Shown here: piece after piece, positions 1 through 9,245 of the stretch
How positions within the stretch are numbered: position 1 is the stretch's first letter
Layout: every line of letters begins with the position of its first letter
NCBI GenBank assembly: GCA_964036315.1
Contig: OZ038495.1
Location: forward strand, 24,337,690 to 24,401,689
Source of the DNA: Acanthosepion esculentum
Taxonomy: Eukaryota > Mollusca > Cephalopoda > Sepiida > Sepiidae
Direction of reading: 5' to 3'
DNA: 64,000 bases
Position numbers and translations under genes: made by a program
Notes under the pieces: model-generated
The model's input: only the letters and a program-made list of their open reading frames with translations
Told to the model about the DNA's origin: nothing
Databases searched by the model: none

Positions 1-757
1 CATTCATGTATATTAACATGTCAACACCTTAAATAAACAGTTACTGCCATGTTAAAGAAATATATTTATGCGATATTTTAAACTTAAAGTAATATTTGTT
101 TCAAATCAGATTAATTAAACTTAAAATGATTTAATATTCTTTAAATAAGGTTTCAGAAAAGTATTCTTATTTTATTTTTGGAAGATTTAATAATAAAGAG
201 AATTAAATTCTGATGAGTGATGGCTAAAAAGGCGCTAAATTCAGTAATTTCAAAACGAAAACTCTTTCCGGTAAATTTAAGTTAGTTTTGAAATACAGCA
301 AGATATTTTGATTATTGAAAATATTAAATTTAATCTATTAGCTTGAAATTAAAACTAAATTAAAAGCTTCAAGAATTTTTTTCATTTTTAAAATCCATTT
401 AAACGTCAGGTATCGCGTTTCTTTGATAGTATCTGAATAAAATAAATATAAAATAATATATCTATAAAAAGCATACTTGAAATATATTTAGTTGTAAATA
501 GTTATAATCCTTCACTATATTATAAACTTACTTAAAAGTGTTTTTACGCACTTTCTTATCCATAAACGAAAAACTTCGATTAGATACGAATTATAACTAA
601 TACACATAACTAAAGCGTTTCAAATTAGATTACGTCATGCAAAAACTAATTTTAAATAAACAAATAAATAATTAACATCTTTTAAGGGAAATTAAGTAAA
701 ATGTTTTTAAGATATATATAATTTCTGCAAATAAATTTAATTTTACTATTCAATCCC
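1..757. other. AT-rich intergenic or intronic DNA, nothing recognised
   Basis: The stretch is strongly AT-rich with stops in all frames. If the exon at 6007-6179 belongs to a gene that continues leftward, this is probably intron. No exon with a convincing SLC22 match was found here on the minus strand. Confidence 0.5.
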
Positions 758-976
758 TTGAAAGCGATGTTTATAATCTATTTTCAAAGTCCCCTAAACG
801 GTCAATGTATGACTAAAAATATTGTATATAAAGCTTGTATATATCCTAATAATAATGCTAGATTTTATTATAGGTTCACTGAAACTCCTTGGAAATTTCG
901 TTTCAATAACCATGAGATAAATTTGAACAACGTGAAATGTATTAATAGCACATTTCTAAGTATTTCTGACAATTAA
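758..976 (+). pseudogene. Decayed GIY-YIG endonuclease remnant of a Penelope-like retroelement
   Basis: A 72-residue open frame contains the string NGQCMTKNIVYKA, followed by a tract ending TPWKFRFNNHEINLNNVKC. This order (Cys-rich lead, NIVYKA in place of GIY, a tyrosine-rich YIG-like site, then WK-RF-NH) resembles the start of GIY-YIG domains in Penelope-like elements and related retroelements. The second motif reads YYRF rather than YIG, and neither a reverse transcriptase nor the rest of the nuclease is present, so this is a fragment and not a working gene. The assignment rests on remembered family patterns only. Confidence 0.5.
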
Positions 977-1514
977 AAAATGGTGGTAATACACCCATAA
1001 TTACATGGGATATAATAGCTAAAATGGGGAAGGAGAAAGATGTAAACGATGTCTTGTACAATAATTAAGTATTTTAAAACATTTAAATAACCCTAATTTA
1101 TTAAACAAGGGTAATGAATTAATGGTCACATGTAGATATTTTGATCCAGATTAATTCAAATTGTAGACTATACATTTCCTTTTTAATTTTATTTTGTTAT
1201 TATTAGTTGATTAAATATAATTTTTTTTGTATAAATGTTTATTCGTAAGCTCCGATTGGTTACTTTATACCTAATTGTATGTATGTCTAGATAATTTTAA
1301 ATAATCCTTCATACCTAATTATTAACAGTTATATTTTTAAGTTTTAGTCTGTTCACGTTTTCCATGCAATGTGTCATTTATATTATATGAATAGGATGCA
1401 CACCATTTTGTGTGCGGGGTTTATTTGTGTCATACATTTTGTTTTTGCGCCGTATCTACAGCTTATGTTCATTTCTTGGATGTATGGTCTACGATAATTA
1501 TAAGCATATTTATT

Positions 1515-1516
<2 letters not shown>

Positions 1517-1563
<47 letters not shown>
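1517..1563. repeat. (TA)n microsatellite
   Basis: About 23 uninterrupted TA units. Confidence 0.95.
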
Positions 1564-1566
<3 letters not shown>

Positions 1567-1739
1567 TGAATATACATATTCAATAATATATACTTATAGT
1601 TCTGTCTCATAACATTGAGCACTGTATTTATAAGACCTGTGGAAGAAATATATTTATACGCACGTAAAATTTTTCGTTCTTGTATGTATTTTTTATCATA
1701 CACATACCTGTATGTATATATACGTATATGTTTGTGAAT

Positions 1740-1803
1740 ATTGCACATATCATATCATATATATATATATATGATTATTCATATGTACCTTTATCTATCT
1801 ACA

Positions 1804-1852
<49 letters not shown>

Positions 1853-1905
1853 CTATATGTCTGTGTGTGTGCGCGCGCGCGTGTGTATGTGTGTGCGGGT
1901 GTGTA
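1740..1905. repeat. Compound microsatellite (TA)n-(CT)n-(TA)n-(GT/GC)n
   Basis: Adjacent runs of TA, CT, TA again, then GT with a GC-rich core. Apparent open frames across it encode only low-complexity peptides and are not genes. Confidence 0.9.
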
Positions 1906-2462
1906 CAGCGTGGTCGGAAAGTCTTATCACCCCTACTAAAAAGTAATGAGAACAAAAAAACAAGTACTGGATTCAATTTATTCCGTTTCATTGACGCTGT
2001 CACACATGGAGAAGGTCTGTATAAACACCATTATTTCCATGCCAGCTCACTGTAATAGAAAATTATATGTAAAGGTGACAAAACTTTCATATCACGCTGT
2101 ATATTGATTCACAAGAGCTGATATGACATGATATTGACAATTAACTCTGTATTATTTTATTATAACTGCCCATAGGTGTCTATTTTATTTGGGTCGCGAT
2201 GTGTATCTGTTTTTAATTTTTTTTTGTCAAAAAGTGTAAATTCTGAAATTTGTTATTCAAAATAAATACTTTTTTCTCCAATAGGCTACGAACTTATTGA
2301 CATGCCTGTATGCGTTGTAAAGTGTATACTATGCGATTTTTTTAAAGCTTATCAACCCAAGCTAGGCTGGAAACCACTAGCACGTAAGGGGTTACAGAAG
2401 GTTTGGAGGAAGAGCAGATAGGAGTGGTAAAGGAGAGGATGTGGAGAAAGATAGTGGATCGA

Positions 2463-2882
2463 TCAAGGAAAGGTGGTTACAGAAGATTTGGAGCGAGAGC
2501 AGATAGGAATGAAAGGTGAAAGAATGTGGAGAAGGGAAGTGGATAGATCAAGGCAACTGGAGATGTCGATTGACGTTACACTTAAATAGTTGGAGATTGT
2601 ATTTGTCAGGGAAACAGGAATAAGGAATGGAGTTCCACAGGCGAGATGTGCGAGACATGAAGCTATTGGAGTAGAAGAGACGTCTAAATCTAACAGTTTC
2701 AACGGTGAAGGGGTGGGAACGGGATGCCAGCCTCGTAGGACGTTTAAATTCATGAGGCCTAGGAACCAGCGAAAGCAGCTCATCGGAGCAATTACCGTGA
2801 AAGTGTTTGTAAAAAACACAGCGCGAGGCAACGTCGCGTCTGTGAGAGAGCGACTACAGACGAGATGACAGATCAGGGCCAA
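2463..2882 (-). pseudogene. Shifted C-terminal tail of the LINE A ORF2
   Basis: The tail overlaps the end of the main frame by 29 bases and continues it in another frame. The matching stretch at 38085-38508 encodes the same conserved text ([23 protein letters not shown]), showing it is the normal C-terminus displaced here by a small indel. Confidence 0.75.
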
Positions 2883-5439
2883 TTACATTGCATATCCGTC
2901 TCTGAATCTTATCAAGAACCCTGAGGCAAACAGCAAGGGCTCCAGACCATATATGGCAGAAATACTCCATGCAAGGGCGAATGGTCGATTTATAGATTTG
3001 GAAAATCGATTCCGGGGAGAAAAATTTCCTGGCTCGGCACAGGGAGCCAACTTTCCTGGCGGTGGATGATGCAATTGACTCGATGTATTTGTTCCATCTC
3101 AGATCAGCGGACAGCGTGAGACCGAGCAGCCGCAGAGAGGAACTCTCGAGAAGTTGGTCATCAGACATTCTAATGGGATGCAGGGATGGATCCCTGTGGT
3201 GGTTAATAGAGAGCAGTTTTGTTTTAGAGGTGTTAAAGTTAACCATCCATCTCTTGTCCCAGTTCAAAACCGATTGGAGGTCCTTTTCTAATCGAACTGC
3301 CAGGTTAACTTTGTCAGCATCACTAGATTTGTGTTTGAGGCAGGAGTAAATTGTGGTGTCGTCTGCATAGATGCCGACTTGGGAATCTATGGCGTCAGGA
3401 AGGTCGTTTATGAATATGAGGAACAGAGTAGGGCCTAAGATGGAGCCTTGAGGAACACCTGCGTTAGTGGGATAGGAGCTGGAGATGAATCCATTGAGAA
3501 CGACCTTCAATTCACGGTTTGATAGGAATGATTGTATTAGGTCAAACAATCGACCTGTAATACCATAACCCTGGAGCTTGCGAAGAAGGCCGGCATGCCA
3601 AACTCTATCAAACGCTTTGGAGATGTCTAGGGCCACGACACGAGCTTCACCGTTATTATGAATAGCTTGGTAGACAAATTCTGTGATGGCCGTAAGCACA
3701 TCGGCTGTAGATCGGGCAAAGCGGAAACCATACTGCTTGTGCAGATCATGGGATATCAGGTGATTAATCACTTCGGTGTTGATAAGGGCTTCGAAGACTT
3801 TGCCGAAGAGGGGTAGGAGACTGATAGGACGGTAATTAGAAGGGTCGGAGGGGTCACCAGAGTTCATAAAGACAGGAACAATGGTTGAGGACTTCCAGCA
3901 GTCAGGAAAACAAGACTCCTTGAGGCAGTGGTTGTATAATTTAGAGAGGGCAGGCGCCAGTTCAGGCGCGCATTTCTTCAGGACAATGTCTGGTATCCCG
4001 TCATCACCAGTAGCCTTGTGGTGATCTAAGTTAGAAATAATGCCCAATACCAACGACGGGGATATGTGCAATCCGCTCAAAAGGGCCTCGGTTCTGGGAG
4101 GGAAATCGGGCATGGGTACCCCGGAAGAGTCAAACGTTGAATTGGAAGAAAACTTCCGAGCAAAGCATTCAGCCTTGTCGGCAGAGGTGGTCAAGACCTC
4201 AAACTGATTGAACAGGGGAGGAATGGAGGGTTTTCTATTGTTCAGAACGCTCTTGCAGAGGCGCCAATAATCTTTGGAGCCGAATTTGCAAGATGCATTA
4301 CGTTCCTTCATTCGAGCAGCAAATAGTGACTTAGCTTCGTTGAGGACACGCTTACACTCGTTACGGGCAGATATAAATAGGCGTCTATTGCAGTCAGACA
4401 TATCACTACGAAAACGGTGGAAGAAGTGGTTCCTATGGTCAATAGCGGCTGAGCAAGCAGCTGTGAACCAAGGGGAGGAGCGCGGTTTGACCTTGAATTC
4501 CCTTGAGGGGATGAAAGCGTCAATTCCAGCTTTAACCCAGGAAGAGACCTCTGAAGCACATTCTTGAATGGGGAGCTTAAATACACCATCCCAGGGGACA
4601 TCGCGGAGGAAATCACGAAACGAGTCCCAGTCAGCCCGTTGGTAGCAGAATGAGGTTCTGGTGGTAGGAGATTCCTTGTAGGGGGTGGGGCTGAAAGAGA
4701 TACTAACAGACACTACAGCATGATCGGAGTTACCGATAGGACAGAGCTGCGTGGCACTACAAGACTCAGGGATGGAGGTAAAACACAGGTCGAGGAGTGA
4801 GGCCTTACAGTCTCGCTTGTAAGCAAAACGCGTGGGGAAATCAATTATCTGTGTGAGGGATTGAGAGACTGAAAAGTTGAGAGTATGAATGTCTGTGAGG
4901 TCGGTAGTAGCATTCTTAAGCCACTTGTTGTGATGGGCGTTAAAATCGCCAAACACAAATAAGTGAGCGAACGGATGGAGGGAGAGGGCCTTGTCTATGC
5001 TGTCAGAAATGACATCGAGTATTCTACAGTCCTGAGAGGATAGAGAGCGATGGAGGAAGAAAAGATAGCTTACAGCATTGAGAAGAGATAGCCGGAGACA
5101 CAAGTACGAATGGTCCGGTGATTCAAGAGAGCATTCTCTAGCCAGTGGGAGATGGTCCTTGACGTAGACACCAAGGCCATGCATGTGGGTTAGAGAGTCT
5201 TTTCTGAGAAGAGGAAGGTATCCAGGGATCGAGAGATCAGAGGAAGGGATAGAGGAGTCAAGATTGGTCTCACACAGGGCCAGTATATCCGGGCACTTTG
5301 CAATGAGGAAAGATTCCACACTGCAGAAGTTGGTTCTAATGCCACGGATGTTGGAGAAGGAAATATTTAAAGGTGTAGGTGATTTTTGGAGGGCTGGTTT
5401 ATATTTATATTTATGGTTTTTGTAAGTCATGTGAATCAT
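2854..5439 (-). CDS. LINE ORF2: EEP endonuclease plus reverse transcriptase (C-terminus frameshifted)
   Basis: This 861-residue frame starts at an ATG. An exonuclease-endonuclease-phosphatase domain occupies roughly residues 25-245: SNIRGIR (29-35), the catalytic-type CETN (56-59), GDFNAHH (164-170) and the terminal SDH (238-240). Reverse transcriptase spans about 470-760: NYRPISLL (535-542), LDISKAFDRV (604-613), GVPQGSILGP (661-670) and the active-site YADD (691-694). The protein nicks target DNA and primes reverse transcription of its own RNA. The frame ends near 2854, but homologous sequence (HNRH-type tail with FKRPTRL-like text in other copies) continues in another frame to about 2463, so a frameshift near 2860 removes the last ~140 residues. 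Otherwise the core is open, implying a fairly recent copy. Confidence 0.93.
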   Translation of the reverse strand: MIHMTYKNHKYKYKPALQKSPTPLNISFSNIRGIRTNFCSVESFLIAKCPDILALCETNLDSSIPSSDLSIPGYLPLLRKDSLTHMHGLGVYVKDHLPLARECSLESPDHSYLCLRLSLLNAVSYLFFLHRSLSSQDCRILDVISDSIDKALSLHPFAHLFVFGDFNAHHNKWLKNATTDLTDIHTLNFSVSQSLTQIIDFPTRFAYKRDCKASLLDLCFTSIPESCSATQLCPIGNSDHAVVSVSISFSPTPYKESPTTRTSFCYQRADWDSFRDFLRDVPWDGVFKLPIQECASEVSSWVKAGIDAFIPSREFKVKPRSSPWFTAACSAAIDHRNHFFHRFRSDMSDCNRRLFISARNECKRVLNEAKSLFAARMKERNASCKFGSKDYWRLCKSVLNNRKPSIPPLFNQFEVLTTSADKAECFARKFSSNSTFDSSGVPMPDFPPRTEALLSGLHISPSLVLGIISNLDHHKATGDDGIPDIVLKKCAPELAPALSKLYNHCLKESCFPDCWKSSTIVPVFMNSGDPSDPSNYRPISLLPLFGKVFEALINTEVINHLISHDLHKQYGFRFARSTADVLTAITEFVYQAIHNNGEARVVALDISKAFDRVWHAGLLRKLQGYGITGRLFDLIQSFLSNRELKVVLNGFISSSYPTNAGVPQGSILGPTLFLIFINDLPDAIDSQVGIYADDTTIYSCLKHKSSDADKVNLAVRLEKDLQSVLNWDKRWMVNFNTSKTKLLSINHHRDPSLHPIRMSDDQLLESSSLRLLGLTLSADLRWNKYIESIASSTARKVGSLCRARKFFSPESIFQIYKSTIRPCMEYFCHIWSGALAVCLRVLDKIQRRICNVIGPDLSSRL

Positions 5440-5796
5440 GTGAAATTGGTGTTGGAAGAAGAGAAGGCCTGAGTTAAAGGAAGCCGACGGTTATCACCCA
5501 TGACGCGGGCAGAGAGAGTTTGGCACAGCCTGAATCATAATGTGGCCTCAGGGTTGCCCACCGGAGATGACTACAGGGACACCTATCCATGCGCGACATG
5601 GCACTACAGACACCCCGATATTATGCAACTGTTGATCAGAGCGGCCGCTCAAAACGCTACGCAAGAGTTAGGGCTCCTAACTACCAGTCGGAAACTGCAA
5701 CCAGGGAACTGTCAACCGTGTACCCTCAGAATGAACAGGCAATGCCACAGACTGCACACATCACGGGAGAAACACAGCAGCACCAGTACAGAGGCC

Positions 5797-5846
<50 letters not shown>

Positions 5847-5920
5847 GAACCCCTTCCTAAACACGAAACAAGGTTTGAGCCTCTAATCGTGTCCAATAGA
5901 GGGGGAGGAGTGTAGACCGG
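5440..5920 (-). other. Probable LINE A 5' leader with a (GA)n tract
   Basis: This is GC-rich relative to its flanks and directly upstream of the LINE frame. It contains a (GA)n run at 5798-5840 (CT on the element strand). No ORF1 with a recognisable domain was seen. Confidence 0.5.
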
Positions 5921-6006
5921 GCGGTAGGATTTGTTCAAAGTTTCAAAAATACATTTTAAATTATATGTGAAATGGTAAATAAAAATAAATGTGGAGATAA
6001 TTTTAC

Positions 6007-6179
6007 CTGTGTTTAATTCCAGGAACGATGAAAACCATGCTGCCGACCTGTAATCCATCAAAAACCGTGGCAATATACAATAAATTAAGAATAAATATTT
6101 GATAACGTCCACATCCACCAACAGCTTTTATCGCTTCTTCGTACTTCATAATTTTCTTCAGATTTATTTTCCCTTCTTG
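6007..6179 (-). CDS. N-terminal exon of a second SLC22-type transporter
   Basis: On the minus strand a splice acceptor (tttttag) precedes 173 bases ending at a donor (ACACAG|gtaaaa). The first ATG, at 6149, opens a frame reading MKYEEAIKAVGG, then CGRYQIFIL and a membrane segment, ending MVFIVPGIKH in the start of the large extracellular loop. That layout (short cytoplasmic head with an E-x-x-G-G-CGRYQ pattern, then TM1) is typical of SLC22 members. SLC22 proteins are 12-TM major facilitator carriers moving organic cations, anions or carnitine across the plasma membrane. The preceding acceptor suggests an upstream 5'UTR exon. The exon leaves two bases of a codon, and its partner exons must lie left of the window. 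It cannot be the start of the 33-60 kb gene because it lies downstream of that gene's exons. Confidence 0.78.
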
Positions 6180-6229
6180 CTAAAAATCACAAAATGTGTG
6201 CATTTGTAGATGGATACCTTATTTAATTA

Positions 6230-6810
6230 ATACAAACACCGTCTTCCTGTGGGTGAACGTGTGTTCTTATCCCCTTTAGGTGATTATAATTTCTCAATCA
6301 AACGATAACGTTCAACCAATCAGCATGTGTCTATGAAATAATCAGCAGTAGCTGCATCAAAACATGACAGAACAATTAACCACGTCTCTTTAAAAAAAAT
6401 CCTTCCTATATTATTAACAATCTTCTTAAAGACATTAATTTACACGGCAAAATGCTGCAGCAATGTTTTTGCTATACGGTTATTTACATGATAAACAAAA
6501 GAGATTAGTACAAGTTAAATATTCGCCTAGAAAAGCAATACATTAATAATTTGATACTTCAGTGTCTGAGGAATTCATTTGAATTAAGATCTATATTCGC
6601 CTAATAAGTCAGCTTCATTCTACAATAAAACACTAGAATTTCAAGTCCCTGAATCCCTTCAAGACAAATGTTGGTAAATGTGTATTTATGTCCCCTTTCG
6701 GCGATCATAGATTATAAATTCCGGGTCAAACGATTATGTCTATTACTTCAACCAATCAGCTTTTGCCTTTTAAGAAATCAGCTGGAGCAGCAAAGGTATA
6801 ATAATCATCG
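6230..6810. promoter_or_regulatory. Duplicated CCAAT-containing module upstream of the SLC22 exon
   Basis: Two diverged copies of about 130 bases (6255-6395 and 6675-6805) share 'tcaaacgat', 'cttcaaccaatcagc' (or close forms) and 'aaatcagc...gcagc'. Each holds an intact CCAAT core (the NF-Y type site). They lie just upstream of the minus-strand first exon, so a promoter role is possible, but this is inference from position and motif only. Confidence 0.35.
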
Positions 6811-8122
6811 TCAGGGAACGCTTATCATTTACTGCTAAACAAAGTAGTTTAATAAATTATCTTGCAACTATAATGAATTTGATACGACTGAGTGAACCAC
6901 ATATGTTGCCCTGTAACAGACAAAAATAAATAAACAAATACATAAAAAAAAAAAAATATCGTTAGAAATTTAGTTTGATATCGATTTCATAACGGTGAAC
7001 ATTTCTAGCCTATAACTTTTATTTCGGGGTCCTAATTCTCAGAACCTAAAAGAATGAAGACGAATATATTAACTTACTGCAAGGTTCAAATGAAAACTAG
7101 AATAAATGTAGGAACAGCAGAAGGTATTTGAAAACAGAAGATACAAAATTTAATTTCACCATAAAAATATGTCAATAGCACAACCCTTCAAAACATATAT
7201 GTAAGCTAAATAATCAAGAAAAACACAATAACAATAACATGTAAACTCAAATGACAAGTAACATCTGAAAACATAACCTTTGCATGGAAGGAAATTTATC
7301 TATAAACAATTAAATGAATTCGTAGATGAATCAATGTAGATGGAACAATGTCAAGTAGTATTATATTATAATTCTGGTTGTTCCTTAGTTAGTTAGGTAG
7401 TTAGATAGCATGTAAGTGATACCCTACCAGTAGCCTCCCCCCAAATAATAGACTATTCCGGTTCGACTGCGAGGAAAGACTGAAAAAACACGCCAGAGTC
7501 ACTGTTGGGTTTCAGAAAGAAAAAGAAAGAAAGAATATAAGAAAGAGAGAGAAGATACAAGAGTCGATAACGCTCTCATATGTTTAATTCTGCTTCTGTG
7601 AAACGGAAAAAACTTGTTGATACTGATACGCCTTGTTATTGCTATTTATTGATAAATATAATACATCAAGTATGACACAAGGCCGAATTTCTGGGAAGGA
7701 GAGGGCCGATCTTCATCTGTCCAATGTTTAACTTAGCTAGTCTCAATCACTGACTCACTCGTTTGATAATGTCCCTTTCAATACAACGCTACATTTTTGT
7801 ATACCATTCTATACGATAGTCACGAAAATACTACAATTTCTCTATGAAATCCTAACTAGTTCCCATATGTACAAATTTCGTCTGGGGTGGATATAAAAAT
7901 AACAATTTGTATCCCCTATGCGAATTTACAATATGAAATTTTTTTTACAAAGACTATAAAAAAACTGTATTAGTAAATAATAACTCCTGACAATTCTAAA
8001 ATTGTAGCAGAAGTATCAGCTCGCCAGACGAAAATAATGGGGGACCGAATAAATATGGAAACATTCACTCAACCAAACACGCACTCGGTTAGGGACTTGT
8101 TATAATGATCAAACTTAATCGC
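6811..8122. other. Non-coding DNA, mostly unrecognised
   Basis: AT-rich spacer with a purine tract (GAAA/GA) near 7507-7560. At 7674-7700, 'acacaaggccgaatttctggg' style text (kept short here) resembles the tail of cephalopod SINEs. No gene seen. Confidence 0.45.
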
Positions 8123-8220
8123 CGTAGATATTCTACGTACACTAACTCAAAGTTGCCCGTGAGTTATAGTTATAGCTCTCTTTATACTAATTACTTATTA
8201 GCTAAACCAATCCCATTACA
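8123..8220 (-). repeat. 3' LTR of the Mag-type element
   Basis: The 98 bases match 16768-16865 at most positions. On the element strand it starts TGTAATGGG and ends at ATATCTACG, where the terminal CA is mutated. Confidence 0.82.
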
Positions 8221-8699
8221 TCTCCCTGAATCTTAGGTTTCACGCCCTGCATGGAGCTACGGATTTCCTACATCCCCCCCCTCACTGGTTTCGTGTATAT
8301 TTCTCTTACGGGGGAACCTTGATCTAATTCTTTTATTCTCAGTGTCACATGTTTCGTACTACAAGTTTTCCGAAGAACTTTGATCGCCTATTGATTCATC
8401 TGCCGTACTTTCTTGTTCAGCTACATAGTCATTCGAACTAGCTTCTCTTTGTCCTTCCTCTTAACTTTGGCTAGCTCTTAACTGGTCTGCATAGGCAACA
8501 ATATTTTTTTATCATTCTTTCATATTAATGCCGTGTTGTATCCTTTTTGTATTATGAAATTCACCCTTCCCAGCTTATTTTTTTTATTTCTTTTGTATCA
8601 TATGTTTTCACTAATAGACTAAGACATGATTAATGGAACTCTAATCAGTCTGTCCATTAATGCAGACGGGCTCTCTAATCTGTCAGCATGTGGCATCGT

Positions 8700-9057
8700 T
8701 CTTTAACTCAACAATAATCTAGGTAGGAAAGTTTCAATCTTTTCTTGCTGAGACGAAAATGCTTTCAATACCATCTTTATTGTTTGGACCATTTGATCAG
8801 CAATCCCATTTGATTGAGTTTGGTAAGGAGGTGTTTTATATGGGACACATCCAATATCCCTTAACCATGAGCATAGATTTCGTCACAGAATTCGAGAGCA
8901 TTATCAGTTACTAATCTTTTTGGTACTCCCTTTCTAGAAAATATTATGCGTAATATTTGTTTTACAGTAATAGACTTTTTATCCTGAACTCTGAACTTCC
9001 GGCCAGGCGGAAAAAGCGTCAACCCGTATTCGACATAAACCTATCCTGTTAACTTGT
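8700..9057 (-). pseudogene. Integrase core (second half) of the Mag-type element
   Basis: Minus-strand translation across frames gives VDAFSAWPEV, RKGVPKRLVTDNALEFCDE and a PYQTQSNG-x-A-x-x-VQT stretch. These correspond to the region following the first Asp, the second Asp (VTDN) and the SNG-A-E block of a DDE integrase. Stops and a frameshift break it. The upstream half lies across the inserted transposon at 13932-14110. Confidence 0.8.
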
Positions 9058-9065
9058 GCCTGATC
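9058..9065. repeat. Left 8-bp target duplication of the P-type transposon
   Basis: GCCTGATC immediately precedes the transposon and is repeated exactly at 13924-13931. Eight bases is the characteristic target duplication of the P superfamily. Confidence 0.88.
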
Positions 9066-9112
9066 GTGACCACCGAGATAGCAGGCCTGCTTCATTGGGC
9101 TACGGAGAAATG

Positions 9113-9120
9113 TGACGTCA
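9113..9120. promoter_or_regulatory. Subterminal palindrome TGACGTCA, left copy
   Basis: The perfect 8-bp CRE-type palindrome begins 47 bases from the left end. A mirror copy lies 38 bases from the right end. It could be a transposase-binding subterminal repeat, a CREB/ATF-type promoter site upstream of the transposase ATG at 9246, or both. Confidence 0.5.
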
Positions 9121-9245
9121 TCACATTGAGTCCGACTTTCAAGTAGCGTGTCGTTTGTTTTGTGTATCAGATTTTTTACGGCGGCATTTTTAAATTATTT
9201 ATTAATACTCTCTTTTAAATATTGAATTAATTTGAAACAAAAACA

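Larger units (their letters stand above)
2336..5920 (-). mobile_element. Nearly complete non-LTR retrotransposon, LINE family A
   Basis: The minus-strand unit has a GC-richer 5' leader (about 5440-5920), one long endonuclease/reverse transcriptase frame (2854-5439), a shifted C-terminal tail (2463-2882) and a 3' end at an A-rich tract near 2336 (written as a T run on the plus strand). The 3' 500 bases are almost the same as 37958-38475, and shorter copies occur at 22535, 25479, 27290 and 31210. It lies about 90 bases past the splice donor of the exon at 6007-6179, within the following intron and on the same strand. Motif order fits the CR1/Jockey group; clade assignment is tentative. The outer 5' boundary and target duplication were not resolved. 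Confidence 0.85.

Noticed and set aside
1680..2055. Open frames rich in Tyr/Ile or Ser/Leu across microsatellites (also near 17.8, 25.2, 43.1, 48.9 and 63.0 kb)
   Set aside because: They are translations of (TA)n, (CT)n and (GT)n repeats, with no other coding signal.
2590..5425. Plus-strand frames over the LINE (for example 3062-3349, 4274-4567, 5183-5425)
   Set aside because: They are antisense to a clear endonuclease/RT gene and match nothing.
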